A DNA stretch of 64,000 nucleotides from Mesobacillus subterraneus (GCF_023715485.1 NZ_JAMBOF010000017.1:1-64000), one strand, 5' to 3'. Shown: positions 15,547 to 24,520, numbered from the stretch's first letter. Numbers and translations are program-made. Notes: generated by a model from the sequence alone, not told the origin.

Positions 15547-15714
15547 TTATTTAGGATTTGACAGGCCAAATGACAATGCCTGGCGAAAGGTGTTTTCTGC
15601 TTCCTGCAATTCAGTCAGCTGAACTTCATCTGCCTGAAATTCATTACGCAAAGCTTCGGTACTTGACGATAATGCTTTTGAAATTCTATGGAAATCGATA
15701 AAAGAATAATTCAT
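15547..15714 (-). CDS. Small conserved-looking protein of unknown function, 55 aa
   Basis: It starts MNYSFIDFHRISKALSS and is mostly predicted amphipathic helix, with many Glu/Gln and Ser residues and no membrane segment or cysteine. GGAGGG lies 6 nt before the ATG at 15714; an earlier ATG two codons upstream overlaps the spacing and is less likely. A palindromic terminator follows the stop directly. The helix-rich composition and strong signals support a real gene. No family is recognised. Confidence 0.65.
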   Translation of the reverse strand: MNYSFIDFHRISKALSSSTEALRNEFQADEVQLTELQEAENTFRQALSFGLSNPK

Positions 15715-15902
15715 TGCCATCCCTCCAATCTCAGTAAAGATAAATGTATTTTATTCCCTCCATCATTCAATTATTCCAGGAATAATGTCTTACCTGCATA
15801 TTTTTATTTCTAGCTGTGTTAAAATTCACGATTTAAACTCCGTTCACTCATTTTCGGATGGAGAAGTATAAAATTGCCCATAGTTTAAAACACCAAAATA
15901 AA

Positions 15903-15931
15903 AAGCCTCCTGCGTAAGCAGAAGGCTTCCA
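15903..15931 (-). terminator. Intrinsic terminator after the rRNA methyltransferase gene
   Basis: On the minus strand AAGCCTTCTGC-TTAC-GCAGGAGGCTT forms a stem with one mismatch, followed by TTTATTTT. Confidence 0.8.
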
Positions 15932-15933
15932 GA

Positions 15934-17076
15934 TTATTTTTCTACACGCGGCGGGCGCTTGCCCCAATACTGATAATAGTCAGTCCGGATGAAGCCATTG
16001 AATAACTTCCGCTTCTTTGTAGCCGGTTTTCCGTAAACCTGTTCGAAGTTTTCGTTAGACGTAAGGATATAGATTGACCATGTATCGAGCGGAGCAAGTG
16101 CCCTGCCCATCTGCTGATACATTTCTTCTACCGCCTTCTTTTCACCCAGTCGTTCACCGTATGGCGGGTTACCGACGATAACACCGTAATCTTTCTTAGT
16201 CGTGAAGTCCTGGACGCGCATTTGCTTAAAGGAAATCAAGTCGCCAAGACCTGCCTCAAACGCATTCTCCTCAGCGATCTTGACTAGGCGGTGGTCAATG
16301 TCCATTCCGCTGATATCCAGCGGCTGGTCATATTTTGCAAGATCTTCTGCTTCCATCCTCACATCATTCCATGCTGACTCAGGTATAATACTCCAGCCCT
16401 CAGAAACAAATTCACGGTTGAAACCCGGTGCGATATTCTGTCCAATCATTGCCGCTTCAATCGGAATAGTCCCGGAACCGCAGAACGGATCGACAAATGG
16501 TTTGTCCGGATTCCAGTTAGTCAGCATGACCAGCGCCGCAGCAAGTGTTTCTTTTAAAGGTGCTTCCCCCTGCCCTGTCCGGTATCCCCGTTTATGGAGG
16601 CCGCTTCCACTAGTGTCGATTGTCAACGTGACAACATCCTTAAGAAGGGCAACTTCTAATTTGAATAATGGTCCGTTTTCTTCAAACCAAGTTGTTTTTT
16701 TATAAGACTTTCTCAAGCGTTCTACGATAGCCTTCTTTACAATTGCCTGGCAATCAGATACACTGAAAAGCTTCGATTTAACCGATTTCCCGGAGACAGG
16801 GAATTCAGCATCCTCGGGCAAGAATTCCTCCCAAGGAAGTGCTTTCGTTTTCTCGAATAATTCATCAAAAGTATAAGCCTTGAATTCGCCAACTTTGATT
16901 TTTATTCTGTCCGCTGTACGCAGCCACATGTTGCTCCTGGCGATTGCCCGGGCATCTCCTTTATAAGAGATCCTTCCGTTTTCGACTTCACATTCATATC
17001 CAAGGTCGCGAACTTCTTTTGCCACAATTGCCTCAAGACCCATCGCCGAAGTGGCGATCAAATCAAAATTTTTCAT
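15934..17076 (-). CDS. ypsC: THUMP-domain class I RNA methyltransferase (RlmL/YpsC family)
   Basis: 380 residues. An N-terminal ferredoxin-like/THUMP RNA-binding part (about 1-155) is followed by a Rossmann-type methyltransferase domain. The S-adenosylmethionine motif is DPFCGSGTIPIEAA, and the amino-methylating catalytic motif is GNPPYGERL. The NPPY signature indicates N2-guanine methylation, and the family modifies 23S rRNA. It sits next to rnpB and gpsB as in B. subtilis. It is a single gene with its own terminator. The target base is inferred from family. Confidence 0.9.
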   Translation of the reverse strand: MKNFDLIATSAMGLEAIVAKEVRDLGYECEVENGRISYKGDARAIARSNMWLRTADRIKIKVGEFKAYTFDELFEKTKALPWEEFLPEDAEFPVSGKSVKSKLFSVSDCQAIVKKAIVERLRKSYKKTTWFEENGPLFKLEVALLKDVVTLTIDTSGSGLHKRGYRTGQGEAPLKETLAAALVMLTNWNPDKPFVDPFCGSGTIPIEAAMIGQNIAPGFNREFVSEGWSIIPESAWNDVRMEAEDLAKYDQPLDISGMDIDHRLVKIAEENAFEAGLGDLISFKQMRVQDFTTKKDYGVIVGNPPYGERLGEKKAVEEMYQQMGRALAPLDTWSIYILTSNENFEQVYGKPATKKRKLFNGFIRTDYYQYWGKRPPRVEK

Positions 17077-17109
17077 GATTTCACCCTTATATCAAAAATA
17101 ATTTACTTA

Positions 17110-17250
17110 GGCTCTTTGTTGCTTTTACAACCAAAAGTTACGTGTTTCAATGCCTTCCCTAGCCAGAAACCTCCGAAAAAGGAATAAAGGCTAGAGAAAA
17201 ACGGGATGAAAATATGGCTCGAAAAACCACAAAATATGCGAAAACAGCCT
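17110..17250. repeat. Dispersed intergenic repeat (GGCTCTTT...GAAAACAGCC type)
   Basis: It begins GGCTCTTTGTTGCTTTTACAAC and ends ATGCGAAAACAGCC, matching the ends of the elements at 55531-55588 and 58299-58354 and a fragment at 24350-24389. An internal CTAGCC/GGCTAG inverted repeat is present. It lies between ypsC and rnpB and is noncoding. Confidence 0.5.
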
Positions 17251-17302
17251 TAGCTTATGTATCGTACTATTAAAATACCCAATAACAACTAATATACATA
17301 AT

Positions 17303-17330
17303 AAAAGCTCTCCTGGCAAAAGGAGAGCTC
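17303..17330 (-). terminator. Intrinsic terminator after rnpB
   Basis: On the minus strand AGCTCTCC-TTTTGCCA-GGAGAGCT is followed by TTTATT. It lies about 25 nt past the RNase P RNA 3' end. Confidence 0.85.
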
Positions 17331-17353
17331 TAATAAACACTCATACAAATCCA

Positions 17354-17758
17354 TTAATAACGTTCTGTAAGCCATGTTTTGTACCTTTGTACTGCAAACG
17401 ACCAATGGTCTCGTACTCTGGTGGTAATCATCTATCTACAGATGAAAACTCATCTGTCCTTCCCTTCGTTCAGTTCCTCCAGGAAAGTGCCCCTACCATC
17501 GTTTGGGTTTCTCGCTCGTGGGGTTTACCTCGTTCCACCCTTCCGATTTCTCGGAAGGCTCCGTCACTGTGGCACTTTTATAGGTATTCATGCCATATCG
17601 TTGCCGACTTAGGCATTTTCCCGGCCGTCAACCGAGCATGAGCCCGGCTGCCCTGGCTTATGAATTGGCCAGGCACGAACACTACAGGCATCTCAGCCTG
17701 TGCGAGCATGGACTTTCCTCTGCAGCAGAACTGCAGCGATTACCCGAACGTTATTAAC
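17354..17758 (-). ncRNA. rnpB: RNase P RNA, Bacillus type B
   Basis: Recognised by conserved blocks in order on the minus strand: AACGTTCGGGTAATCGCTGCAG at the 5' end, GAGGAAAGTCCATGCTCGCAC, GTGCCACAGTGACG, GGTAAACCCC(A)CGAGCGAGAAACCC, and TAGATAGATGATT...CAGTACAA...ACAAAACATGGCTTACAGAACGTTA at the 3' end. The length of about 405 nt and the layout match B. subtilis type B RNase P RNA. The RNA is the catalytic part of the enzyme that removes tRNA 5' leaders. Open frames over this region are by-products. Ends are approximate, set by the pairing of the 5' and 3' AACGTTA-type termini. Confidence 0.97.
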
Positions 17759-17834
17759 AGCTTCATGAAGTATTATATGAAATATAGACTTGAAATGCAA
17801 TGGTAATACATTTCAAAAACTAGCAGAAACTGGA

Positions 17835-18134
17835 TTAATCGTAGAGTTTGTCGCCAAAAACGTGTTTTTCAAGATTTGACAGTCTTTTCAGGATGTCAAA
17901 ATTAGTCGTGCCTGCTGCTTGCGTGCTTGGGCGGCGCGATGTTTCATCAAGCTGTTTTTTCAGACGCAGATTGTCCTGCTGCAGTTCTTCAATCTCCTGC
18001 TGCATCACTTCATAATCTTTGATTACCAAATCAAGAAACTTATCAACATCTTCTGGCTTATACCCGCGCATAGCCGTTTTGAACTCTTTTTCTAAAATGT
18101 CTTTAGCGGTTAACTGTATTTTATCGGATAGCAT
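17835..18134 (-). CDS. gpsB: Cell-division regulator GpsB
   Basis: 99 residues. The N-terminal DivIVA-like membrane-binding/coiled-coil part ([20 protein letters not shown], then [13 protein letters not shown]) leads into a long heptad coil, and the C-terminal trimerisation segment ends [17 protein letters not shown]. GpsB shuttles PBP1 between septum and side wall. The frame opens 8 codons upstream, but GAGGTG lies 6 nt before the ATG at 18134, where B. subtilis GpsB also starts. Its PBP1 partner gene, ponA, is also in this window (31318-33861). Confidence 0.95.
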   Translation of the reverse strand: MLSDKIQLTAKDILEKEFKTAMRGYKPEDVDKFLDLVIKDYEVMQQEIEELQQDNLRLKKQLDETSRRPSTQAAGTTNFDILKRLSNLEKHVFGDKLYD

Positions 18135-18325
18135 TCCATTCACCTCAATATACCCCAATCGTCACATTTTATTTTTTCAAAAACAAGGCGATTTGTCAAT
18201 TTTTCTTTTCTTATGTACTTATTGTTAAATTTATAATTTGCCTTACACGAGTGGTGATCTAACGTTTAGACCAATTCTCTCCCATTTCATGCAGGCCTAT
18301 TAAGGGAAAATTGCCTTTCAAGTCG

Positions 18326-18886
18326 TTAAAATCCCTGCTGCCTTAATTGTTCTTCTTCTACTACCATCTGTAAATCATACAGAGTAATCAATCTTAATTC
18401 ATATTCGTTCGTTTCTTCATACTTTTTTGCCGTTTCATAAATAAATTTTGGACTTCCTTCTTTTTCTGGATCATACAAAAGAACCATCACATCGCTTTTT
18501 TCTACAAAAAATTGATTCTTTAGCCTGAATTGCCATGGTTTTTCATATGGCTTTCTCGAGATGGAGTCAACGTGGTCAGCTCCGGCCAAAACGGATTCAT
18601 ACCATTCTTTATTTGCCTCTTTCCACGATTCTTCCTGGTTAAGGAAGGGCGTGAAAACAGACAATTTCAAATCAGGGTACTCCTCCTGTAATTCAAACAC
18701 CGCTTCCCCTGCCCATAATTCGACACCCAGCTGGCCGCTGATCATCACCCATTCCAATCCTTCCTCTACTAATGGAAGCAAGCTTTTTTTTATCGCCATC
18801 TTTATGTATTCAGCCGCAGGATGGTCATGCTGGAAAATCCCAAGTTCAAAAGGTTTATATCCAGAAATCGCAGCTACTTTTGCCAT
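18326..18886 (-). CDS. ypsA: SLOG-fold protein YpsA (DUF1273)
   Basis: A 186-residue Rossmann-like SLOG-superfamily protein. It starts [18 protein letters not shown] and has the [13 protein letters not shown] phosphate-binding loop with the conserved Gly and Glu, plus DVMVLLYD in the last beta strand. YpsA is linked to cell division and stress in Firmicutes; its ligand is thought to be nucleotide-like. It lies upstream of gpsB, as in B. subtilis, about 190 nt away, with no terminator evident between them. Confidence 0.92.
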   Translation of the reverse strand: MAKVAAISGYKPFELGIFQHDHPAAEYIKMAIKKSLLPLVEEGLEWVMISGQLGVELWAGEAVFELQEEYPDLKLSVFTPFLNQEESWKEANKEWYESVLAGADHVDSISRKPYEKPWQFRLKNQFFVEKSDVMVLLYDPEKEGSPKFIYETAKKYEETNEYELRLITLYDLQMVVEEEQLRQQGF

Positions 18887-19062
18887 AGTTACTCCTCATC
18901 CATAAATAGTTAAATTGTAAACAAGACTCCATATAGAATGTATTCCCTAATTTGTCCGGATATAAATCTAAGTTAATGTAATTTATTTTGAAGATGCCTA
19001 ATTACTTCAATGAAAATAAAAATAATTAATGGAGTTATTTTTAATCGAATAATTTTCATAGG

Positions 19063-19090
19063 AAAAAACAAGGGCTGAATAGCCCTTGTT
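19063..19090 (-). terminator. Intrinsic terminator after cotD
   Basis: AACAAGGGCT-GAAT-AGCCCTTGTT is a perfect 10-bp stem. On the minus strand a TTTTTTCC tail follows. Confidence 0.9.
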
Positions 19091-19099
19091 AGAGTCTTT

Positions 19100-19438
19100 T
19101 TATCTACCAAATCCCATTCCTGGACCTGGGCCAAATCCCATTCCTGGACCTGGGCCAAATCCCTGTGGTCCGCCAAATCCCGGGCGAGGTCTTGGACCAA
19201 CTGGTGCAACTCCACCTGGAACCGGACCAGGACCGCCGTAATGGTTCTGATGTGTTACCTGATTCACTGTGGACTGTGTTTGAGGGAAATAATGGACATG
19301 ATCGTAATTAATGTGGTTTACATTTGTAGTATGTGTTGGATGAACATGCGGAACCACGTTATTGACATAATTATGATTCACACAGCATTTAGTAGGGTGA
19401 ACCACTGTTGGCAAAACATTTGTCGGTCTGCAGTACAT
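19100..19438 (-). CDS. cotD: CotD-family spore coat protein
   Basis: A 112-residue low-complexity protein. The N terminus is MYCRPTNVLPTVVHPTKCC, typical of CotD. A His/Asn/Thr/Tyr-rich middle (HVHPTHTTNVNHINYDHVHYF) follows, and the tail is made of G-P repeats including two copies of GFGPGPGM, seen at DNA level as a direct repeat. CotD is an inner-coat protein made in the mother cell late in sporulation. AAAGGAG precedes the start. A sigma-K-like promoter lies just upstream, consistent with this timing. It is monocistronic. Confidence 0.85.
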   Translation of the reverse strand: MYCRPTNVLPTVVHPTKCCVNHNYVNNVVPHVHPTHTTNVNHINYDHVHYFPQTQSTVNQVTHQNHYGGPGPVPGGVAPVGPRPRPGFGGPQGFGPGPGMGFGPGPGMGFGR

Positions 19439-19480
19439 AGTGCATAACTCCTTTCCTATAGACTTATTCTTTACATTATC

Positions 19481-19507
19481 AGCCTATGAAGAAACAATGC
19501 ATCTTGT
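19481..19507 (-). promoter_or_regulatory. Putative sigma-K promoter of cotD
   Basis: On the minus strand ACA (-35) is followed, after 16 nt, by CATAGGCT, fitting the sigma-K AC-N16-CATAnnnT pattern. It lies about 45 nt before the cotD start. Confidence 0.5.
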
Positions 19508-19823
19508 ACTAATGAAAACACCTATTTTTACAAGATAATCCGCCGTGCAAGCCTAAATTGTAACTTAAAGGAAAGTGTAAAAGTTGTCCTTAAGCCCGCT
19601 AAAAATAACAGCGATTAGGGTAATAACAACAAAATAGAGAACTAAAACCGCTTTATACAATCTTACCAGCCCCGTAAAAAATTTGATTTTTAACACCATA
19701 CAATTTAACATTTTACAATGTCATAACCGTACATACAACAGGATATTACAGGTTTTAAGCTGGTAAATGTTAAAATTTTGTTACAATTAAAAAAATCATG
19801 GCGAAGAATGGCATAAACTCGTG
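19508..19823. other. AT-rich intergenic region
   Basis: It separates cotD from mrfB. No open frame with a ribosome site, clear hairpin terminator or recognised motif was seen. Confidence 0.4.
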
Positions 19824-21095
19824 TTAATTTGGCGAATCCTGCGCTTGCCCGGGAAATGCTTTACGGGAAATTCTGTTCATTCTTTTTTGAAGGTCCGCAT
19901 TGAAAATCATGTCTTTTTTTGTTGGGTTTCCTTCTCGAATATCCTGCGCCAGACGGCAATACTCTAATGCTAATTCAAGATCCTTCTCACGATGCTCATA
20001 GTGCTTGGCTAGCTCGATGCAGGCTTCTTTTCTCTGCTTGTTCGTCCCTTTCTCCGCGCTCTCTTTCCACAAGATGACAGCTTCAGGCCATTCCTTATTC
20101 CTTTTGTGTTCAAAAGCAAGAGCGTGCTTTGCTGCAGCCTCCTGCTCGTTCCCTTCCTCTGCAAGTCCGCTGAATTTTTGTTTAGCCTTATCTGATTGCC
20201 CTAAATACGAAAACCAGCGCCCGACTTCGAACGTTTCTCTTGGGGTCTGTGCTTTATCCCTGCCAAGAAGCTGAAAAGTCAAATGAGTGTAAAGCGTCAG
20301 CAAAGACAGGATATCCGTCTCATTGTGTTTAATTACCCCAAGCAAGCCCTCTGGATTTTTCCTTTCCAGAAAGTCAAAATAAATCATTGGTGCAAGAAAG
20401 CCAGGGATGTCTTCTTTTCTTTCCAGGCCGAGCACTTCCTGTTCGACAATGCTGAGTTTCATTCGTTCAATTTTATGCTTCCACATTCTTCTCGCTGCAT
20501 GGTACAAATCGAAGTGACCGAAAGCAGGCAATTTAGGAACATGATCACGTACAAGCGTATGCCTCGTTTTAACTTGAGGCCAATCGAAGGCCTTGCCATT
20601 GTATGTTACCAGTGTAGTATAATCCGCATTCTCCAGGAAGCTTTGGTAAAGAGCTACTTCTTCGCCTGGATTCGGAAGAATATGCTGCTTTAATTTCACC
20701 GATCCCCCTGAGATGCTCGCATGCCCGAGAAGGAAGATCGTGTTCCCTGCTCCTCCTCCGAGGCCTGTCGTTTCCGTATCAAAAAACACTAGATCCCGAG
20801 GCTCATGGCCAGCAGCAGATAGAGGATGCTTCGTTTGGTCATTGTTCCATAGGGAAACAGCCTCGAGCAAGTCCCTGAATTTATAATGACCATGCTGGTA
20901 ATCAAGCGGATAAATCACTTCTCTAACAAGACAGTACTGACCATCGAAATAGTAGGGGGAAACATTCTCCTGTTCCCACACTTCGCGAAACGGAATCTCA
21001 GGAGTGTCTCGTACTTGGACCGCTTCCGTCTTCGGTTTATCAATCTCGCTCTTTATATGAGGTTTCAGGCGATTTAATTTATTCTTAAGACTCAT
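19824..21095 (-). CDS. mrfB: Metal-dependent 3'-5' exonuclease of the mitomycin repair pair (MrfB/YprB)
   Basis: 423 residues. The RNase H-like DEDD core shows FFDTETTGLGGGAGN (first Asp/Glu), YNGKAFDWPQ (second Asp) and HNETDILSLLTLY (last His and Asp). A helical TPR-like C-terminal third follows (AKQKFSGLAEEGNEQEAAAKH). In B. subtilis MrfB works with the MrfA helicase in a repair pathway for mitomycin-type lesions separate from UvrABC. It starts 21 nt after the mrfA stop and is clearly co-transcribed. A LexA-like site before mrfA may control both. Confidence 0.88.
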   Translation of the reverse strand: MSLKNKLNRLKPHIKSEIDKPKTEAVQVRDTPEIPFREVWEQENVSPYYFDGQYCLVREVIYPLDYQHGHYKFRDLLEAVSLWNNDQTKHPLSAAGHEPRDLVFFDTETTGLGGGAGNTIFLLGHASISGGSVKLKQHILPNPGEEVALYQSFLENADYTTLVTYNGKAFDWPQVKTRHTLVRDHVPKLPAFGHFDLYHAARRMWKHKIERMKLSIVEQEVLGLERKEDIPGFLAPMIYFDFLERKNPEGLLGVIKHNETDILSLLTLYTHLTFQLLGRDKAQTPRETFEVGRWFSYLGQSDKAKQKFSGLAEEGNEQEAAAKHALAFEHKRNKEWPEAVILWKESAEKGTNKQRKEACIELAKHYEHREKDLELALEYCRLAQDIREGNPTKKDMIFNADLQKRMNRISRKAFPGQAQDSPN

Positions 21096-21116
21096 CTATC
21101 TTTTCCCCCTCCTTTT

Positions 21117-23393
21117 TCACACTGCCGCTTTAATGAACAGATCGAGAATTTTCACAACGTCCTTTTTGGAATGGATTGAGGTTGTATCCGTACCGATGCA
21201 GGATGGACACCCGTCTGCACATTGACAATTCATCACCATCTGCTTCGTCTGGTCCAAAATTTCTTCAATACCAGAATATATTTTTTCGCTCAGCCCAATC
21301 CCGCCAGGATAGCGGTCGTAAAAAAAGATCGTCGGCTTTTCATTATGGGCGGCTTTCACTTGCGGTACAACATGGACGTCAGAAGGGTCACACATGACGA
21401 ATAGCGGAGCAATATGCTTTAAGGCCTGTGATGTTCCAATCAGTCCTTCCTCAAGCCGGTCATCTGCAAACTCAGACAGTTCTTTATTCAGTGAAATCCA
21501 TGCGGAGCTAGTGTGCAATTCTTCCTCAGGCAGAAAAATCGGACCCGATCCAATATTTTCATGTGTTTCAAATCTGATTTTCTTGAAGATTGTCGCCATT
21601 GCCCTGACGCTGACATCGCCGAAACCAATTTCCGTCTCTTCATTGCCCCTATGCTTATCCTCTTCAAGTACGCTTAGCTGGACTGCGAGGTTGGCATCTG
21701 TAAAATAATCGACGTCAACTTCCCGGACGAACGCTTTCTTTTCCTCCCAATCAAGCTTTTCAACCTGGAACTGAATTCCCTGATGCAAGTAAATCGCTTC
21801 CTCATGCAAAAGAGTCATAGCTGAAAATGTATCCATTTCGCCGATAACCTTTACATTGGCAACATCAGATTGATCAATGATCACGACATTCTCTTGAGAA
21901 GCGGACCGGAGGCTGATGTTATGAGCAGGGAATGCATCGTTCATCCAGTACCATTTATCGCCGTTTTGATGGAGTATTCTCTCTTCGGTCAAATACTCAA
22001 GTATCTCTTCAATTTCTGCAACTCCGAATGTGTCACCTTTTTTAAACGGCAATTCATAAGCAGCACATTTGATGTGATCAATGAGGATAATCAAGTTGTC
22101 CGGGTTGATTCTTGCCGTTTCCGGACTGCGATTAAAAAAGTAATCTGGATTTTGGATCACATACTGATCAAGCGGACTTGAGCTCGCCACCATGATGACC
22201 ACCGATTCTCCGTGCCGACGGCCTGCTCGGCCTGCCTGCTGCCACGCACTTGCAATCGTACCTGGATATCCATTCATAATACAGACTTGGAGCTGGCCGA
22301 TATCTACTCCAAGTTCAAGCGCATTGGTACTGACAACTCCATAAATTTCTCCGGACCGCAAACCTTTTTCAATTTCGCGCCTTTCAGTAGGAAGATACCC
22401 ACCTCTATAGCCCCTAATCGATTTAGGTCCGAGCTTGTGTTTGACAAGTTCCTTTAGATAGGTCAGCAATATTTCGACCCTGACTCTGCTTCTTGCAAAC
22501 ACAATGGTCTGGATTTTATTTTTCAAGAATTCTCCTGCCAGCCTGCGGGTTTCCAGCGTTGCGCTCCTGCGTACATTCAACGGGATGTTGACGACGGGAG
22601 GATTGTAAAACAAAAAATGTTTCCTTCCTGATGGAGCTCCGTTATTATTGATCAGGACCATATCCTTTTCGGTCAGCCCTTCTGCCAGTTCGAGAGGGTT
22701 CGCGATGGTTGCAGAAGTACAGATAAAAACGGGATTGCTGCCATAATAAGTACAGATTCTCTTCAGTCTTCTGATGACGTTGGCAACATGGCTGCCGAAA
22801 ACTCCCCTGTAAATATGCAGTTCATCAATCACGACATATTTCAGGTTTTCAAAAAGCGATACCCATTTAGTATGGTGGGGCAGAATCGCGGAATGCAGCA
22901 TATCAGGATTCGTGATGACGATATGCCCCGCCCGCCTCACCTTCTGGCGTATATTTGACGGTGTGTCACCGTCATATGTATAACTGTTTATTGATAACTC
23001 CGCCTCCTGGATCAATTCATTAATCTCGCTTTTCTGGTCCTGGGCTAGTGCTTTAGTAGGAAACATATACAGCGCTCGGGCATTTGGGTCATTTATAATC
23101 GACTGGAGTACGGGCAGGTTATAGCAAAGCGTTTTCCCTGATGCTGTAGGGGTGACTGCAACAATGCTCTGCCCTTTCATGATTTGCTCGTAAGACGATT
23201 TCTGGTGGGTATAAAGACGTGAAATCCCTCTTCTCTCCAGTGCTTTTTTCAAAATCTCACTCAAATCGTCTGGCATCTGTTCTGTCTGAGCTTCTTTTTC
23301 CTCAATTGTGTGCCAATGGACAATATTTCTCTTGACCGATTCACTAACCTTTAAATCTTGTAAAATTTCTTGCATATTTTTTCGGACTTTCAT
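21117..23393 (-). CDS. mrfA: DEAD/DEAH-box helicase of the mitomycin repair pair (MrfA/YprA)
   Basis: 758 residues. Walker A is TPTASGKTLCYNLPV, the DEAH-type box is VIDELHIYRGVFG, motif III is CTSATIANP, and motif VI lies in QQAGRAGRRHG. The C-terminal DUF1998/zinc module contains CQCADGCPSCIG, the four-Cys metal site. It unwinds DNA with 3'-5' polarity in B. subtilis. GAGGTG lies 6 nt before the ATG at 23393, so the GTG three codons upstream is not favoured. It leads a two-gene operon with mrfB. A 14-bp LexA-like palindrome sits 28 nt upstream of the start. Confidence 0.93.
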   Translation of the reverse strand: MKVRKNMQEILQDLKVSESVKRNIVHWHTIEEKEAQTEQMPDDLSEILKKALERRGISRLYTHQKSSYEQIMKGQSIVAVTPTASGKTLCYNLPVLQSIINDPNARALYMFPTKALAQDQKSEINELIQEAELSINSYTYDGDTPSNIRQKVRRAGHIVITNPDMLHSAILPHHTKWVSLFENLKYVVIDELHIYRGVFGSHVANVIRRLKRICTYYGSNPVFICTSATIANPLELAEGLTEKDMVLINNNGAPSGRKHFLFYNPPVVNIPLNVRRSATLETRRLAGEFLKNKIQTIVFARSRVRVEILLTYLKELVKHKLGPKSIRGYRGGYLPTERREIEKGLRSGEIYGVVSTNALELGVDIGQLQVCIMNGYPGTIASAWQQAGRAGRRHGESVVIMVASSSPLDQYVIQNPDYFFNRSPETARINPDNLIILIDHIKCAAYELPFKKGDTFGVAEIEEILEYLTEERILHQNGDKWYWMNDAFPAHNISLRSASQENVVIIDQSDVANVKVIGEMDTFSAMTLLHEEAIYLHQGIQFQVEKLDWEEKKAFVREVDVDYFTDANLAVQLSVLEEDKHRGNEETEIGFGDVSVRAMATIFKKIRFETHENIGSGPIFLPEEELHTSSAWISLNKELSEFADDRLEEGLIGTSQALKHIAPLFVMCDPSDVHVVPQVKAAHNEKPTIFFYDRYPGGIGLSEKIYSGIEEILDQTKQMVMNCQCADGCPSCIGTDTTSIHSKKDVVKILDLFIKAAV

Positions 23394-23421
23394 GTCGTTC
23401 ACCTCGTTATTCCTATTTTAG

Positions 23422-23435
23422 CGAATAAACGTTCG
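23422..23435. promoter_or_regulatory. LexA (DinR) box-like operator before mrfA
   Basis: CGAATAAACGTTCG matches the B. subtilis LexA consensus CGAACRNRYGTTCG with one mismatch (position 5). It lies 29-42 nt upstream of the mrfA start, a usual operator position. Confidence 0.6.
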
Positions 23436-23592
23436 TTACAAAAGCAAAATAATAAATAATCAGCCTGCTATTTTTTGGCATGCCGCCTGGTATTTTCATT
23501 TTCTTTTTATATTGGAATTAAAACGGCGCGACTTCTGTTTTTTTGTTAAAATAGTAGAGATGGATAAACCGCTTGATTATGGGGTGTTTCTT

Positions 23593-24285
23593 TTGAATAA
23601 AAATGAGATAAAAAAAGTTCTGTCACAATTCTCGTTGTTCCGGGACCTGGATGACTATGAATTAGAAAAAATCGTAGATATATCAATTTCGAGGGAATGG
23701 AAGAAGAACAGCCATGTCTTCCTACAGGGAGACCCACTGGAAAATGTTTATTTTATAAATGACGGCAAAGTGAAAATCTATAAAAGTGATGCTAATGGAA
23801 GGGAACAAATCGTCGCGATCCTGAAAAAAGGGGAAATGTTCCCCCACGTTGGATTTTTCCGCAAGGGCGGCTATCCGGGTTATTCAGAGGTACTTGAGCC
23901 AGCGAGCCTTGTTGTTGTACCGATTTCCCAATTTGAGAAGGTGTTGGTCGAAAACCCTCATTTGAGCATCAAGGTCTTCAAGGTACTAGGAGAAAAAATC
24001 GTCGACCTGCAGGAAAGGCTTGAGTCGCAGATTTTGAACAATACCTACGAGCAGATTATCAAACTTCTGATCAGGCTCGGCGAACTCCATGGTGAAAAGC
24101 AGGAGGACGGAACAATCGTGCTGAAGACCGATTTTACAAATAAAGACCTTGCTAACATGATCGGAACGACAAGGGAAACCGTTAGCAGGACGCTTACCAA
24201 GCTGAAGAAGGATGAGTTGATCACATCAGACAGCCAAGGGAATTTGATCCTCGATCCTGATGTGTTGTTAAATGAGCTCGTTTAA
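23593..24285 (+). CDS. Crp/Fnr family transcriptional regulator (second paralogue)
   Basis: 230 residues from a TTG start. It aligns end to end with the regulator at 12547 (GDPLENVYFINDGKVKIYKS, GEMFPHVGFFRKGGYPGYSE, TTRETVSRTLTKLKK). The frame extends 27 codons upstream, but GGGGTG sits 6 nt before the TTG, and the paralogue begins at the same alignment position. The protein has no cysteine at all from this start, so it cannot carry an FNR-type Fe-S cluster. The recognition helix R-E-T-V-S-R fits TGTGA half-sites. It is convergent with hcp, whose promoter has a perfect site. The effector is unknown. Confidence 0.85.
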   Translation: MNKNEIKKVLSQFSLFRDLDDYELEKIVDISISREWKKNSHVFLQGDPLENVYFINDGKVKIYKSDANGREQIVAILKKGEMFPHVGFFRKGGYPGYSEVLEPASLVVVPISQFEKVLVENPHLSIKVFKVLGEKIVDLQERLESQILNNTYEQIIKLLIRLGELHGEKQEDGTIVLKTDFTNKDLANMIGTTRETVSRTLTKLKKDELITSDSQGNLILDPDVLLNELV

Positions 24286-24305
24286 AAGCAGCCTCTAACC
24301 AAAGC

Positions 24306-24342
24306 GAATGCCCACGGCTCTTTGCCGCGGGCATTCTTTTTT
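24306..24342 (+). terminator. Intrinsic terminator after the second Crp/Fnr gene
   Basis: GAATGCCCACGGC-TCTTT-GCCGCGGGCATTC forms a 13-bp stem with one mismatch, followed by TTTTTT. Confidence 0.92.
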
Positions 24343-24349
24343 CATATAT

Positions 24350-24389
24350 CTGTTTTCGCATTGATTGTTGCTTTTCGTACAAATTCTTA
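24350..24389. repeat. Fragment of dispersed intergenic repeat
   Basis: CTGTTTTCGCATTGATTGTTGCTTTTCGTAC is the reverse complement of the inner end of the element at 58299-58354 (GAAAAGCAACACTCGATGCGAAAAACAG), with few differences. Confidence 0.45.
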
Positions 24390-24413
24390 AGGCCGTATTC
24401 CATAAGGTTTCGG

Positions 24414-24520
24414 GGCTCTTTTCTTGCTGCTCCAAAACCCATAAGGACATGAAACTCGTAAAAATCCAGGAGCCAATTTAACTATTGTTTGTGAAAGTAA
24501 AGAAGTTTACGGAAAGAGCC
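24414..24520. repeat. MITE-like element with GGCTCTTTTC ... GGAAAGAGCC ends
   Basis: 107 bp starting GGCTCTTTTCTTGCTGCTCC and ending AAGTTTACGGAAAGAGCC, so the outer ends are imperfect inverted repeats. The core GAAACTCGTAAAAATCC is shared with the elements at 29451-29540 and 39717-39818. It sits at the 3' end of hcp. Confidence 0.5.

Noticed and set aside
17379-17641. Two overlapping plus-strand frames of 77 and 84 residues
   Set aside because: They lie antisense to RNase P RNA, whose conserved blocks explain the sequence.
24221-24442. 73-residue minus-strand frame after the second Crp/Fnr gene
   Set aside because: It runs through a strong terminator hairpin and a dispersed repeat and has no ribosome site.
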